DNA of 22,257 bases from CAYXDO01 sp964463485 (GCA_964463485.1 CAYXDO010000177.1:1-22257); one strand, 5' to 3'; shown: positions 6,596-15,170, counted from the first letter of the stretch. Numbers and translations: made by a program. Notes: generated by a model not told the origin, from the letters alone.

Positions 6596-8011
6596 ATGTC
6601 CCATGACGTGGCCATCATCGGGGCCGGAATGTCCGGCCTCGCCGCCGCGATCCGCGCGGCCATGGCCGGCAAAGACACCGTCGTTTTCGATCGGCACACG
6701 GTGTGGGGCGGGCTGAACTCATTCTTCAAGAAGGGCGGGCACCCCTTCGACACGGGCCTGCACGCGGTCACCAACTACCTGCCCAAAGGCAGGCGACCTC
6801 GCGCGTCCGACAATCACCAGCGCCTGCCGCTCGATCGCGTGTTTCGCCAACTCAGGCTCAAACACGAGGACTTTCAGCTGGAGCCTCAGACGTTCTCCAG
6901 AGTCGTTTTTCCTGGTGCAACTCTCAACTTCGAAAACGGTCTCGAACGACTCACCGACGAGATCCGCCGCGTCTTTCCTACTCAGGTGCACGGGTTCCTA
7001 GCGCTCGCCGCCCGCCTCGAACCCTACCCGGACGCCCTCGCCTCGCCGGGGTTTCGATCGGCGCGTGCCTTGATGGGCGAGTTTCTCAGCGATCCCCTCC
7101 TCATGGACATGCTCCTGTGCCCGCTCCTGTTTTATGGCAGCTCGAGGGAGCACGACCTCGACGTCGACCAGCTCCACATTCTCTTCAACAGCATCTACCG
7201 CGAGGGCTTTTCGCGACCCAGGGATGGGGTCAAGACGATCATCCGATCCCTCGTGCGTCGCGCCAAGGAAGAGGGTGTCGTGCTTCGAATGGGTCAAGGA
7301 GTCGCCAGACTGAACGTGACGGGCTCCAAAGTCCGATCGCTCGTGCTCGACTCGGGCGAAGTCATCGAGGCCAAGACCGTGATTTCCAGCGCCGGCCGCG
7401 TCGAAACTCAGTTTTTGCGAGACGACGCATCGGCTCCCGACGCCGACGAAGGACAGCTTGCCTTCACCGAGACGAGCTTCGTGCTCGCCCGTCCCGCCCG
7501 AGAGCTCGGCGTGCCTGAGTGCATCACCTTTCTCAGCCGAACGCCTCGCTTTCGATGGGCACGCCCCGACGTCCCGGTCGACACCTCGTCGGCGGTGATC
7601 TGTTGCCCTGGCAACTTCGATCATCAGCCCCCGATCGACCAGAACGTGTTGCGCGTGACTCACCTCGCGGATCACCGATTCTGGTTTGGGCTCGACGAAG
7701 CCGAGTACGGCGCGGCCAAGGAACGCTTCGTCGCTCGGACGCTCGACGAGCTGTCCCCGTGGCTTGGTCAGGTCCCCAAGCACTTGGTCTACGTCGACTC
7801 CTTCACGCCCAAGACCATCACTCGGTACACCGGCCACAGAAATGGCGCCGTGTACGGATCGCCGACCAAGTCCAAATCCGGAGCCACCGATCTGACCAAC
7901 CTCTTTCTCTGTGGCACCGACCAGGGACTCCTCGGTATCGTCGGCGCGATGGTCTCGGGGATCTCCATCGCGAATCACGTGGCGCTCCAAAAGGAGCCCT
8001 CTCTTGGTTGA
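6596..8011 (+). CDS. CrtI-like FAD-dependent oxidoreductase, first of a pair (phytoene desaturase/carotenoid isomerase family)
   Basis: A 471-residue flavoprotein. The N-terminal Rossmann motif GAGMSG is at residues 9-14, with D32 at the end of strand 2 where most relatives have Glu to bind the FAD ribose. 'GGLNS' and 'FDTGLH' follow, as in CrtI, CRTISO and retinol saturase proteins. The C-terminal FAD-binding block 'LFLCGTDQGLLGIVGAMVSG' is present. Family members desaturate, saturate or isomerise polyene chains. No carotenoid genes lie nearby; the context is fatty-acid elongation, so the substrate is more likely an acyl-ACP or acyl chain intermediate. It starts 6 bp after the ACP gene with no strong ribosome-binding site, suggesting coupling. 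Confidence 0.82.
   Translation: MSHDVAIIGAGMSGLAAAIRAAMAGKDTVVFDRHTVWGGLNSFFKKGGHPFDTGLHAVTNYLPKGRRPRASDNHQRLPLDRVFRQLRLKHEDFQLEPQTFSRVVFPGATLNFENGLERLTDEIRRVFPTQVHGFLALAARLEPYPDALASPGFRSARALMGEFLSDPLLMDMLLCPLLFYGSSREHDLDVDQLHILFNSIYREGFSRPRDGVKTIIRSLVRRAKEEGVVLRMGQGVARLNVTGSKVRSLVLDSGEVIEAKTVISSAGRVETQFLRDDASAPDADEGQLAFTETSFVLARPARELGVPECITFLSRTPRFRWARPDVPVDTSSAVICCPGNFDHQPPIDQNVLRVTHLADHRFWFGLDEAEYGAAKERFVARTLDELSPWLGQVPKHLVYVDSFTPKTITRYTGHRNGAVYGSPTKSKSGATDLTNLFLCGTDQGLLGIVGAMVSGISIANHVALQKEPSLG
7991..7996 (+). promoter_or_regulatory. Ribosome-binding site for the TTG start at 8004
   Basis: AAGGAG lies inside the end of the first CrtI-like gene, 7 nt before TTG at 8004. It is the best ribosome-binding site seen in the operon and it fixes a non-ATG start with an 8-bp overlap. 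Confidence 0.6.
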
Positions 8012-9512
8012 TTTGTCGGCGGCGTCCATCTTGTCGGAGGTCGCCAGCACCAGCCCGACGGGACTCAGGGCGAGCCGAGTCCGCCGGAGCTCCGTGGATT
8101 TTTTGAAAGGCGTCGCCTCGAGCTACGACGTCATCGTGATCGGTTCGGGGCTCGGAGGGCTGACCGCGGCGAACGTGCTCGGCCGTGCGGGCAAGCGGGT
8201 CCTCCTCCTCGAGCAGCACTATAACTTCGGCGGGCTCGCGACGTGGTTCAAGCGCAGGAACGGCCACATCTTCGACATCTCTCTGCACGGCTTTCCGGCC
8301 GGTATGATCAAGACCTGCCGAAAGTATTGGAGCCCAGAGATCGCCGCCTCGATCGTTCGGCTCCGAAGAATCCGCTTCGACAACCCGGAATTTTCGATCG
8401 ACACGACCTTCGACACCGACGATTTCACGCGTATCCTCACGTCTCGGCTCGACGTGGCGCCTGCTTCAGTGACCGGATTTTTCGCCGAGGTCCGCGGCAT
8501 GGACTTCTACGGCGACAAGTCCGAAACGACCCGGCAGCTCTTCGAACGGCACTTCCCCGGGCGCTCCGACGTCCATCGCTTGCTCATGGAGCCCATCGCG
8601 TACGCGAACGGCTCGACGCTGGACGACCCCGCCATCAGCTACGGAATCGTCTTTTCGAATTTCATGAAGAGCGGCGTGTATATTTTCCGAGGAGGGACCG
8701 ACCGACTCGTACACGCGATGAAGCAGGAGCTCGAGAGGAATCGCGTCGAGCTGAGAAATCATGCTCAGGTGGAGTCGATCTTGGTGGAGAACGGACGCGC
8801 CATCGGCGTGGTCGCGAACGGAAAGAGAATCTCAGCCTCCGCCGTCGTCTCGAACGCAAGCCTTCACGCCACACTGACACGACTGCTCGACCCCAAGCAC
8901 GCGCCCGCGGATCTCCTCGAGGGCGTCCGGTCCGTCCGAGTCAATACCTCGAGCTGTCAGGTCTACCTCGGGATTCGGAAGGGTGAATCGATCCCTTTCA
9001 TCGCCGAGCTTCTCTTCACCAGCACCGCGCCGAAGTTCGACTCAGAAGCCCTCGTGGCGCTCGATTGCACGAGCCGCACCTACTCGTTCTACGACCCCGA
9101 GATCCGACCCGGTTCGGATAGGTACGCCATCGTTTGCTCCACCAACGCTCGCTATGACGACTGGGCGAAGATGGACGAAGCGACTTACCTCGCCCACAAA
9201 GAGGCGCTCGCTCGGGACACAATCCAGATCCTCGAGCGATACGTCCCTGGCGTGACCTCCAAGATCGATCACGTCGAGGTCGCTACGCCGCGGACGTTCG
9301 AGTACTTCACTCAGCATCCCCTGGGCGCTTCCTTCGGCACCAAGTTCGAAGGCCTCGCGGTGAGTCAGTCCGTGCCCAAGCTAGTTCCTGGGCTCTTCCA
9401 CGCCGGAAGCGTCGGGATCATCATGAGCGGCTGGTTGGGAGCGGCGAATTACGGCGTCATCGTCGCCAACGAGGTCGAGCGATATCTGCTCGCCCGAAAG
9501 GAAGCCTCATGA
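8004..9512 (+). CDS. CrtI-like FAD-dependent oxidoreductase, second of a pair
   Basis: Read from TTG at 8004 this is a 502-residue protein. The GSGLGG dinucleotide motif is at residues 47-52 and E70 ends 'RVLLLEQ'. 'FGGLATWF' and 'FDISLHG' mirror the family motifs of the first copy, and the C-terminal block 'LFHAGSVGIIMSGWLGAANYG' completes the FAD site. About 40 residues precede the Rossmann fold; a GTG at 8094 is an alternative start that would remove most of them. It belongs to the same broad family as its neighbour but the sequences differ a lot, so the pair probably does successive steps or forms a complex rather than being a recent duplication. Substrate unknown; an acyl chain is inferred from context. 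Confidence 0.82.
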   Translation: MVDLSAASILSEVASTSPTGLRASRVRRSSVDFLKGVASSYDVIVIGSGLGGLTAANVLGRAGKRVLLLEQHYNFGGLATWFKRRNGHIFDISLHGFPAGMIKTCRKYWSPEIAASIVRLRRIRFDNPEFSIDTTFDTDDFTRILTSRLDVAPASVTGFFAEVRGMDFYGDKSETTRQLFERHFPGRSDVHRLLMEPIAYANGSTLDDPAISYGIVFSNFMKSGVYIFRGGTDRLVHAMKQELERNRVELRNHAQVESILVENGRAIGVVANGKRISASAVVSNASLHATLTRLLDPKHAPADLLEGVRSVRVNTSSCQVYLGIRKGESIPFIAELLFTSTAPKFDSEALVALDCTSRTYSFYDPEIRPGSDRYAIVCSTNARYDDWAKMDEATYLAHKEALARDTIQILERYVPGVTSKIDHVEVATPRTFEYFTQHPLGASFGTKFEGLAVSQSVPKLVPGLFHAGSVGIIMSGWLGAANYGVIVANEVERYLLARKEAS

Positions 9513-10261
9513 GTAGCTCGGTCCCGCCCATCGACGACTTCACCGACCAGCGCGTGATCATCACCGGAGGAACTCGTGGAATCGGACGGGGAATGTCACG
9601 AGCTTTTCTTCGACGAGGAGCTCACGTCACCTCGACCTACTCCGGCAACGAGGAGGCCGCCCAGTCGCTTCGAGCAGAGGCTGGCGAAGACGCGGCCCGG
9701 CTCACCACGGTCCGCTTCGACGTCGCCGACCACGAACGAGTGAAGGCCTTCTTCGAGTCATTGACCGTTGCTCCGGACGTGGTGATCGCCAACGCTGGCA
9801 TTCGGCGCGACGCCATGACGGCGATGACTTCGAGTGAAGACTGGCACCGGGTGCTCGCGGTGAACCTCGACGGGACCTTTCACGTCGCCAAGTTCGCGGT
9901 CCGCGCCATGTCCAGGAGGCGCTACGGGCGAATCATCTTCGTGACTTCGCCGAGCGCGGAGCTCGGGTTCGAAGGGCAGGGCGCCTATGCGGCGAGCAAG
10001 GCCGGACAAGTCGCACTCATGCGCGTGCTCGCCAAGGAAGTCGCGAGCCGCCAAATCACCGTGAATTGCGTCTCGCCAGGCTTCGTGGACACCGAGCTCC
10101 TGAAGGACCTCGGTCCGGACCACAAGTCCAAGCTGCTCTCCACCGTCCCCGCCAGACGTTTCGGCACCGAGGACGAAATCGCCAGCGCCGTGCTGTTCTT
10201 GGCCAGCCGCTCGGCGAGCTACGTGAGCGGAGCCGTGCTGCGTGTGACGGGAGGACTGTGA
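9509..10261 (+). CDS. fabG: 3-oxoacyl-ACP reductase, FabG-like SDR
   Basis: A 250-residue classical short-chain dehydrogenase with the glycine motif GGTRGIGRG near residue 20, NAG in 'IANAGIRRD', and catalytic S147, Y160 and K164 in 'TSPSAELGFEGQGAYAASK'. The 'VNCVSPGFVDTEL' strand and a C-terminal 'GAVLRVTGGL' are typical of FabG. The expected reaction is NADPH-dependent reduction of 3-oxoacyl-ACP to (R)-3-hydroxyacyl-ACP. Its ATG overlaps the previous stop by 4 bp (ATGA). It supplies the first reduction of the elongation cycle formed with the KAS, FabZ and FabI homologues around it. Confidence 0.9.
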   Translation: MSSSVPPIDDFTDQRVIITGGTRGIGRGMSRAFLRRGAHVTSTYSGNEEAAQSLRAEAGEDAARLTTVRFDVADHERVKAFFESLTVAPDVVIANAGIRRDAMTAMTSSEDWHRVLAVNLDGTFHVAKFAVRAMSRRRYGRIIFVTSPSAELGFEGQGAYAASKAGQVALMRVLAKEVASRQITVNCVSPGFVDTELLKDLGPDHKSKLLSTVPARRFGTEDEIASAVLFLASRSASYVSGAVLRVTGGL

Positions 10262-10698
10262 TGGTCGACTCCGAGGTCCTTGCTTCGATCCCCCATCGAC
10301 CCCCGTTTCTTTTCGTCGACCGAGTCACTGCCTTCGAACCGGGCAGGCTCGTCGCCGAGCGGCTCGTGCGCGAGGACGAGCCCCAGTTTCTCGGCCACTA
10401 CCCAGGCAGCCCCATCATGCCCGGCGTGCTGCTCGTCGAAGCGGCGCTTCAGGCCGGATGCCTGCTGCTGGTCAAGCGGGGAGGATCGATCGAGTCGGGT
10501 CGAATTCCCGTGGTCACTCGCATCTCCGATGTGAAGCTGAAGCGGATGGTGAAGCCCGGTGACTTGCTGGAGATCGAGGTCAAGCAAGACAAGACCGTCA
10601 TGGGTGTGGAATTCATGCTCGGGTCGATTCGCGTGGCTGGGAAGCTAGCGGCCTCCCTGAGCTTTGCCATCACCACCGCTCCCGGGAGCCCTCCGTGA
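10261..10698 (+). CDS. fabZ: 3-hydroxyacyl-ACP dehydratase, FabZ-like hotdog protein
   Basis: A 145-residue single-hotdog protein. 'IPHRPPFLFVDRV' opens it, and the active-site block 'FLGHYPGSPIMPGVLLVEAA' carries H46 and E60, matching the His/Glu pair of FabZ. It would remove water from 3-hydroxyacyl-ACP to give the trans-2-enoyl form. The TGATG junction overlaps the fabG-like stop by one base. Length is normal for FabZ. No FabA-specific isomerase signature (Asp in place of the Glu) is seen, so any cis double bond would have to come from other enzymes such as the CrtI-like pair. Confidence 0.9.
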   Translation: MVDSEVLASIPHRPPFLFVDRVTAFEPGRLVAERLVREDEPQFLGHYPGSPIMPGVLLVEAALQAGCLLLVKRGGSIESGRIPVVTRISDVKLKRMVKPGDLLEIEVKQDKTVMGVEFMLGSIRVAGKLAASLSFAITTAPGSPP

Positions 10699-11510
10699 GC
10701 TTCCTCGGTCTCGAGGGCAAGTCGTTCTTCATTCTCGGCGTGAAGAACAGGAAGAGCGTCGCCTTCCACATCGCGCGGTTGCTCGAGGCAGAAGGCGCGA
10801 CGCTCGTGCTGTCCGCGAGAAACGAGGAGCGCCGAGCCGCGATCGCGTCGCTCTTTCCGGCAGCTCAGACCGTCCTTTGCGATGTTCGAGCTCCTCGCGC
10901 GGCTTCGAGCCTTCGCGACCAGATTCAGACGCTCGGCATGCCCCTCGACGGCATGGTGCACTCCATCGCTTTCGCTCGCTATGAGTCCGCCCCGGGTGAG
11001 GGTCCGGTCTCTCGGCCTTTTCACGAGACGCCCCGCGCCGACTTCCTCGACGCGATTCAGGTGTCGACGCACTCTCTCTTCGAAATCTCCGACGCGCTCA
11101 AGGACGTGCTTCGAACAGACGCCTCCGTCGTCGCTATCTCCATCTCTACGACCTCCATGGCCGCCGAAAACTATGGCTACATGGCGCCGGTGAAGGCGGC
11201 GCTCGACGCCGCGATCCCATTCTTGGCCAAGAGCTTCTCTCGGTTCTCGCGCGTCCGCTTCAACGCCGTCTGCGCAGGCTTGCTGAAGACGAGCAGCTCC
11301 GCGGGCATTCCGGGCTACGTGGACAGCTACCTCCACGCCGAAAAGGCAACTCTGCGCAAGAGAGGCCTGGATACCAAAGAAGTCGCCAACGCCGCCGCCT
11401 TCCTTCTCTCCCCGAGCTCGTCCGGCATCAACGCCCAGCGCCTCGTCATCGACGCGGGCATGGGTGTGAACTACTTCGACGAGGCGATCGTGAAGGGAGG
11501 CAGACCGTGA
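10695..11510 (+). CDS. fabI: Enoyl-ACP reductase-like protein, divergent FabI family
   Basis: A 271-residue protein of the FabI branch of SDRs. The NAD-binding start 'GVKNRKSVAFHIA' matches the FabI form GVANxxSIAxGIA; CDV and HSIAFA are present. Y160 and K167 (YGYMAPVK) give the Y-x6-K catalytic spacing, and 'RFNAVCAGLLKT' matches the RVNAISAGPIRT block. The very conserved SYLG segment ten residues before the catalytic Tyr is replaced by SIST. It may therefore reduce an unusual enoyl chain or have altered activity. The GTG start overlaps the previous stop by 4 bp. If active, it closes the fatty-acid elongation cycle. Confidence 0.83.
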   Translation: MSFLGLEGKSFFILGVKNRKSVAFHIARLLEAEGATLVLSARNEERRAAIASLFPAAQTVLCDVRAPRAASSLRDQIQTLGMPLDGMVHSIAFARYESAPGEGPVSRPFHETPRADFLDAIQVSTHSLFEISDALKDVLRTDASVVAISISTTSMAAENYGYMAPVKAALDAAIPFLAKSFSRFSRVRFNAVCAGLLKTSSSAGIPGYVDSYLHAEKATLRKRGLDTKEVANAAAFLLSPSSSGINAQRLVIDAGMGVNYFDEAIVKGGRP

Positions 11511-12580
11511 AGGTCGAGCGTCGGAGCCCTCGACGACTCGAGCGAGCTGCGCTGGCCGCGGTGGCCGACGAAATCCCTCCGTCTATCCTCTCCTCCGAGG
11601 AGATCGAGACGCGGCTCGCGCCGCTGTACGAGCGTATTGGCCTCGTCCCCGGCCGGCTCGAGCTCATGACGGGCATCCGCGAGCGGCGCTACTGGCCCGG
11701 ACCCGCTCGACCGAGTCAGGTCGCCGCGATCGCCGGTGAACGAGCGCTCGCCGCCTCCGGCGTGCCTCGAAGTGAGATCGGCGTTTTAATCCATGCGAGC
11801 GTGTGCCGAGATTTCCTCGAGCCCGCGACCGCCGCCGTGATCCACAAGCGTCTGGGACTGCCAAGACATACTCAGATCTTCGACCTCTCGAACGCTTGCC
11901 TCGGCGTCATGAACGGGATCGTCGTAGCGAGCGCCATGATCGAGAGCGGGCTCGTATCTGCGGGGTTGGTCGTATCCGGCGAAAACGGAAGGCCTCTCGT
12001 CGATTCGACCATTCATCACCTCGTGAACGACCCTTCGGTCACCAGGAAGAGTCTAAAGCTCGCCTTTCCTTCCCTGACCATCGGATCTGGAGCTGCTGCG
12101 GTCGTCGTCGCCGATCGCGATCGATATGGAGGCCACCCACTTCGCGGCTGGGCCGCCGGTACCGCCTCCGAGCACGTGAAGCTCTGCGAAGGGGGACATG
12201 GAGATCATCGCGACGGCGGCGTCGAAGCCGCCTCGACGCTCGAGATGTCGACCGACGCCGAGGCCCTGCTCGAAGCTGGACTCGTTCTCGCCAAATCGAC
12301 GTTCGGCGAGCTCATCGAGAGCACAGGCACGCCCGAGTTCGATCGGATCATTACTCATCAGGTCGGAAAAGCTCACACGCGCGGCCTCTACGAGACCCTG
12401 GGTCTCGACCTCGCGCACGGATATTTCACTTACCCGTGGCTCGGCAACGTCGGGTCTGCTTCCTGGCCCATCACTCTTGCGCGTGCGGTCGAAGCCGGTT
12501 TCGTGGTGCCGGGTAACAAGCTCGCCCTGCTCGGGATTGGCAGCGGGCTGTCGTCGATCATGCTCGGAGTCGAGTGGTGA
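11507..12580 (+). CDS. oleA: OleA, acyl thioester head-to-head Claisen condensing enzyme
   Basis: A 357-residue thiolase-superfamily protein. OleA joins two fatty acyl thioesters to a 2-alkyl-3-oxo acid. The active-site Cys is C131 in 'SNACLGVMNG', H284 is in 'HQVGKAHT' and N314 in 'WLGNVGSASW'. E105 in 'VCRDFLEPATA' corresponds to the OleA-specific catalytic Glu that reaches across the dimer, and the C-terminal 'LLGIGSGLSSIMLGVEW' is a typical OleA ending. This Glu and the following oleBCD genes separate it from FabH. The GTG start overlaps the fabI-like stop by 4 bp. The substrate could be acyl-CoA, as known for OleA, or the acyl-ACP produced upstream, which would be a direct hand-off. Confidence 0.92.
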   Translation: MKVERRSPRRLERAALAAVADEIPPSILSSEEIETRLAPLYERIGLVPGRLELMTGIRERRYWPGPARPSQVAAIAGERALAASGVPRSEIGVLIHASVCRDFLEPATAAVIHKRLGLPRHTQIFDLSNACLGVMNGIVVASAMIESGLVSAGLVVSGENGRPLVDSTIHHLVNDPSVTRKSLKLAFPSLTIGSGAAAVVVADRDRYGGHPLRGWAAGTASEHVKLCEGGHGDHRDGGVEAASTLEMSTDAEALLEAGLVLAKSTFGELIESTGTPEFDRIITHQVGKAHTRGLYETLGLDLAHGYFTYPWLGNVGSASWPITLARAVEAGFVVPGNKLALLGIGSGLSSIMLGVEW

Positions 12581-13485
12581 GCTCCGGGCTCGATCGAACG
12601 GGCGCGCTGAGCCGCATCAAGGCCGAGTACCCATTCTCATCGAGCTTTCTCGAGGTCGATGGAGGAAGGCTGCATTTTCTCGACGAGGGGCCGCGGAACG
12701 CGCCCGCAGTCTTGATGCTCCACGGCAATCCAACTTGGTCGTTCTATTATCGGCACCTCGTCACTGCCTTCCGAGCTCGCTATCGCGTCGTCGTGCCCGA
12801 CCACCTTGGCTGCGGACTGTCAGACAAGCCGCAGGGCCACTCGTATCGCCTCGACGATCGCATCCGGCACGTCGAGTCTCTCGCGTCGCACCTCGGGCTC
12901 GATCGAGTCACTGTCGTGGTCCACGATTGGGGCGGACCGATCGGGATGGGTTATGCTCAGCGAAATCTACAGAGGGCGCGCGGGTTCGTCGTCTTCAACA
13001 CTTCAGCGTTCCCTTCGGCCCGAATCCCACCCTCGATCGATGTTTGCCGCATTCCTGGGTTCGGCGCGCTCGCGATTCGCGGTGCCAACGCGTTCGTTCG
13101 GGCCGCCCTGATTCGGGCCGTTGGGCACCCGGAGCGACTCACGCAGGAGGTACGAGACGGATATCTACTCCCGTATGACTCTTGGAAGAGCCGCGTGGCG
13201 CTCTTGCGCTTCGTCCAGGATATTCCGATGTCCCGGTCGCACCCCAGCCACCGCACGATGGAAGAGATCGGAGAGGGGCTTTTGCGACTTCGCGACAAAC
13301 CCATGCTGGTCGTCTGGGGAGCCAAGGATTTTTGCTTCGATCTCGAGTTCCACCGCGAGTGGATGGCTCGGTTCCCGAACGCAGAGAGCCATGTGCTCGA
13401 GGACGCCAGTCACTGGGTCGTAGAGGATGCGTACGAGCGAATCATCCCGTGGATGAGCGCCTTGCTCGAACGAGCCAACCGATGA
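12577..13485 (+). CDS. oleB: OleB, beta-lactone decarboxylase of the haloalkane-dehalogenase fold
   Basis: A 302-residue alpha/beta-hydrolase. The oxyanion/halide-type motif HGNPTWS has N51, the nucleophile D117 sits in VVHDWGGP followed by Trp as in haloalkane dehalogenases, and H279 lies in 'DASHWVVEDA'. An acidic residue in 'WGAKDFCFD' suits the third member. OleB decarboxylates the cis-beta-lactone made by OleC to a cis alkene, and the gene sits between oleA and oleC as in known ole clusters. Start: GTG at 12577 gives the 4-bp GTGA overlap seen throughout the operon; GTG at 12574 is one codon longer. Taken alone it would be called haloalkane dehalogenase, but context favours OleB. Confidence 0.9.
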   Translation: MSSGLDRTGALSRIKAEYPFSSSFLEVDGGRLHFLDEGPRNAPAVLMLHGNPTWSFYYRHLVTAFRARYRVVVPDHLGCGLSDKPQGHSYRLDDRIRHVESLASHLGLDRVTVVVHDWGGPIGMGYAQRNLQRARGFVVFNTSAFPSARIPPSIDVCRIPGFGALAIRGANAFVRAALIRAVGHPERLTQEVRDGYLLPYDSWKSRVALLRFVQDIPMSRSHPSHRTMEEIGEGLLRLRDKPMLVVWGAKDFCFDLEFHREWMARFPNAESHVLEDASHWVVEDAYERIIPWMSALLERANR

Positions 13486-15170
13486 GTATGACGAGTGATG
13501 CCGCGGCCCAGGCGGCCGATCGAGTCAACATCGCGAGCTACATTCCCGAGGTCGCACGTAAATATCCGCACGTGCGAGCCATCGTCGTTCCTGGGGGCCG
13601 GCTCGGTAACGGCAAGAGATCCTACGCCCACATCACCTTCGCCGAGTTGGAGCGGGAGTCGAATCGGTTTGCACGAGGTTTGTTGGAGCTGGGTGTCGCT
13701 CGAGGGACCCGAGTCCTCCTGATGGTGCGTCCGTCTCTGGAATTCTTTCCACTCACCTTCGCGCTCTTCAAGATCGGGGCTGTCCCGGTGATGATCGATC
13801 CGGGGATGGGTCGCCAGGGGCTGCTGGCTTCGATCGAGAAGGTCGAGCCGCAGGCTTTCGTGGCGATTCCGCCGGCCCACGCCGCGCGGGCGCTTTTTCC
13901 GCGTGCGTTTCGCTCCGTCAAAATATCCGTGACTGTCGGGCGAAGGTGGTGGTGGGGCGGACCCACACTCGAAGACGTTCGAAACCCCGACGATTCTCCC
14001 TTTGACCTCGCACCCACCCGGCGCGACGAGCTCGCGGCCATTCTCTTCACGTCAGGGAGCACCGGTCCGGCGAAGGGGGTCGAGTACACGCACGGGATCT
14101 TCGACGCGCAGACGAGGCTCATTCGCGACGAGTGGGGGATCGAAGCGGGGGAGGTCGATCTGCCTGCGTTCCCGTTGTTTGCGCTGTTCTCGACCGCGCT
14201 GGGCGTGACTTGTGTGATTCCGGACATGGACCCTTCTCACCCAGCTCAGGTCGACCCAGCTCGCGTCGTCGAGGCGATCAACGATCACGGGGTGACTTAT
14301 TCGTTCGGCTCACCCACGTTCTGGCGCCGCGTCGCGTCCTACTGCCAGAGCAGCGGCGCGCGGATGCCGTCGCTTCGCAGAGTATTCATGGCCGGCGCGC
14401 CGGTGCCGCCCGAGCTCCTGCGACGCTTCGCTTCGATCCTCGAGGGAAACGTGTTCATTCCGTACGGAGCCACGGAGGCGTTGCCGGTGGCCTGGAATTC
14501 GGGGTCGAACGTCTTGCGGGATACGGCAGAAGCCACTGCCGCCGGAGCCGGAACCTGTGTGGGTCGAGTCTTGTCGGTGAACGAGGTGCGAATCATCCGA
14601 ATCACCGAGGAGATCGTGCGAGAGTTTGCCGACACTGAGGTTCTGGGCCCGAACGAAATCGGAGAGATCGTCGTCCGGGGGCCGACGTCTACACGGGCCT
14701 ACTTCGGAGATCAGCCAGCGACCGAGCGATCAAAAATTCACGACGGCGCGAACGTCTGGCACCGAATGGGGGACGTTGGTTATCTCGACGAGTCCGGTCG
14801 GCTCTGGTTCTGCGGTCGAAAGTCCCACCGAGTAGAGACTTCGAACGGGGTCCTGTTCTCGAGGGTCGAGGCGATCTTCGAGCGGCACCCGCGAGTGTAT
14901 CGCGCCGCCTTGGTGGGTGTGGGTCCCCGCGGCGCGCAGAAGCCCGTGTTGGTCGTGGAGTGCGAGTCCGGCCAGCGGCCAAAGTCGAAGCCGGAGCTCG
15001 ACGACTTTTGTCGGGAGCTCCTCGACCTCGCCAAGTCGTCCCCTTTGTCGCAGTCCATCGACACATTCCTAACTCATCCAGGGTTGCCGGTCGACGTGCG
15101 ACACAACGCCAAGATCAAGCGGGAGCTCCTAGGCCCGTGGGCAGCTGGGAGGCTGGGGGTGAAGGCATGA
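13482..15170 (+). CDS. oleC: OleC, beta-lactone synthetase (AMP-dependent synthetase family)
   Basis: A 562-residue adenylate-forming enzyme. The nucleotide-binding loop TSGSTGPAKG is at residues 190-199, YGATE ends at E332, and 'MGDVGYLDESGRLWFCGRK' is the hinge region. The C-terminal Lys is K544 or K546 in HNAKIKREL. OleC uses ATP to close 2-alkyl-3-hydroxy acids to beta-lactones instead of making CoA esters; 'VNEVRIIRI' and the short C-terminal domain resemble OleC rather than acyl-CoA ligases. The ATG at 13482 overlaps the oleB stop by 4 bp; ATG at 13488 is an alternative. It is not fused to OleB, unlike in several actinobacteria. Confidence 0.92.
   Translation: MSMTSDAAAQAADRVNIASYIPEVARKYPHVRAIVVPGGRLGNGKRSYAHITFAELERESNRFARGLLELGVARGTRVLLMVRPSLEFFPLTFALFKIGAVPVMIDPGMGRQGLLASIEKVEPQAFVAIPPAHAARALFPRAFRSVKISVTVGRRWWWGGPTLEDVRNPDDSPFDLAPTRRDELAAILFTSGSTGPAKGVEYTHGIFDAQTRLIRDEWGIEAGEVDLPAFPLFALFSTALGVTCVIPDMDPSHPAQVDPARVVEAINDHGVTYSFGSPTFWRRVASYCQSSGARMPSLRRVFMAGAPVPPELLRRFASILEGNVFIPYGATEALPVAWNSGSNVLRDTAEATAAGAGTCVGRVLSVNEVRIIRITEEIVREFADTEVLGPNEIGEIVVRGPTSTRAYFGDQPATERSKIHDGANVWHRMGDVGYLDESGRLWFCGRKSHRVETSNGVLFSRVEAIFERHPRVYRAALVGVGPRGAQKPVLVVECESGQRPKSKPELDDFCRELLDLAKSSPLSQSIDTFLTHPGLPVDVRHNAKIKRELLGPWAAGRLGVKA

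Noticed and set aside
6998..8050. Minus-strand open frame of 350 codons opposite the first CrtI-like gene
   Set aside because: Antisense shadow of a gene with clear FAD motifs; no recognisable protein content.
10449..11336. Minus-strand open frame of 295 codons opposite fabZ/fabI
   Set aside because: Antisense shadow; the sense genes have intact active-site motifs and coupled starts.
11507..12580. FabH (KAS III initiating enzyme) as the function of the thiolase-fold protein
   Set aside because: The Glu in 'CRDFLEPATA', the C-terminal 'GSGLSSIMLGVEW' and the following oleBCD genes point to OleA.
12577..13485. Haloalkane dehalogenase as the function of the alpha/beta-hydrolase
   Set aside because: The motifs do fit the dehalogenase fold, but the position between oleA and oleC makes OleB beta-lactone decarboxylase the better call.
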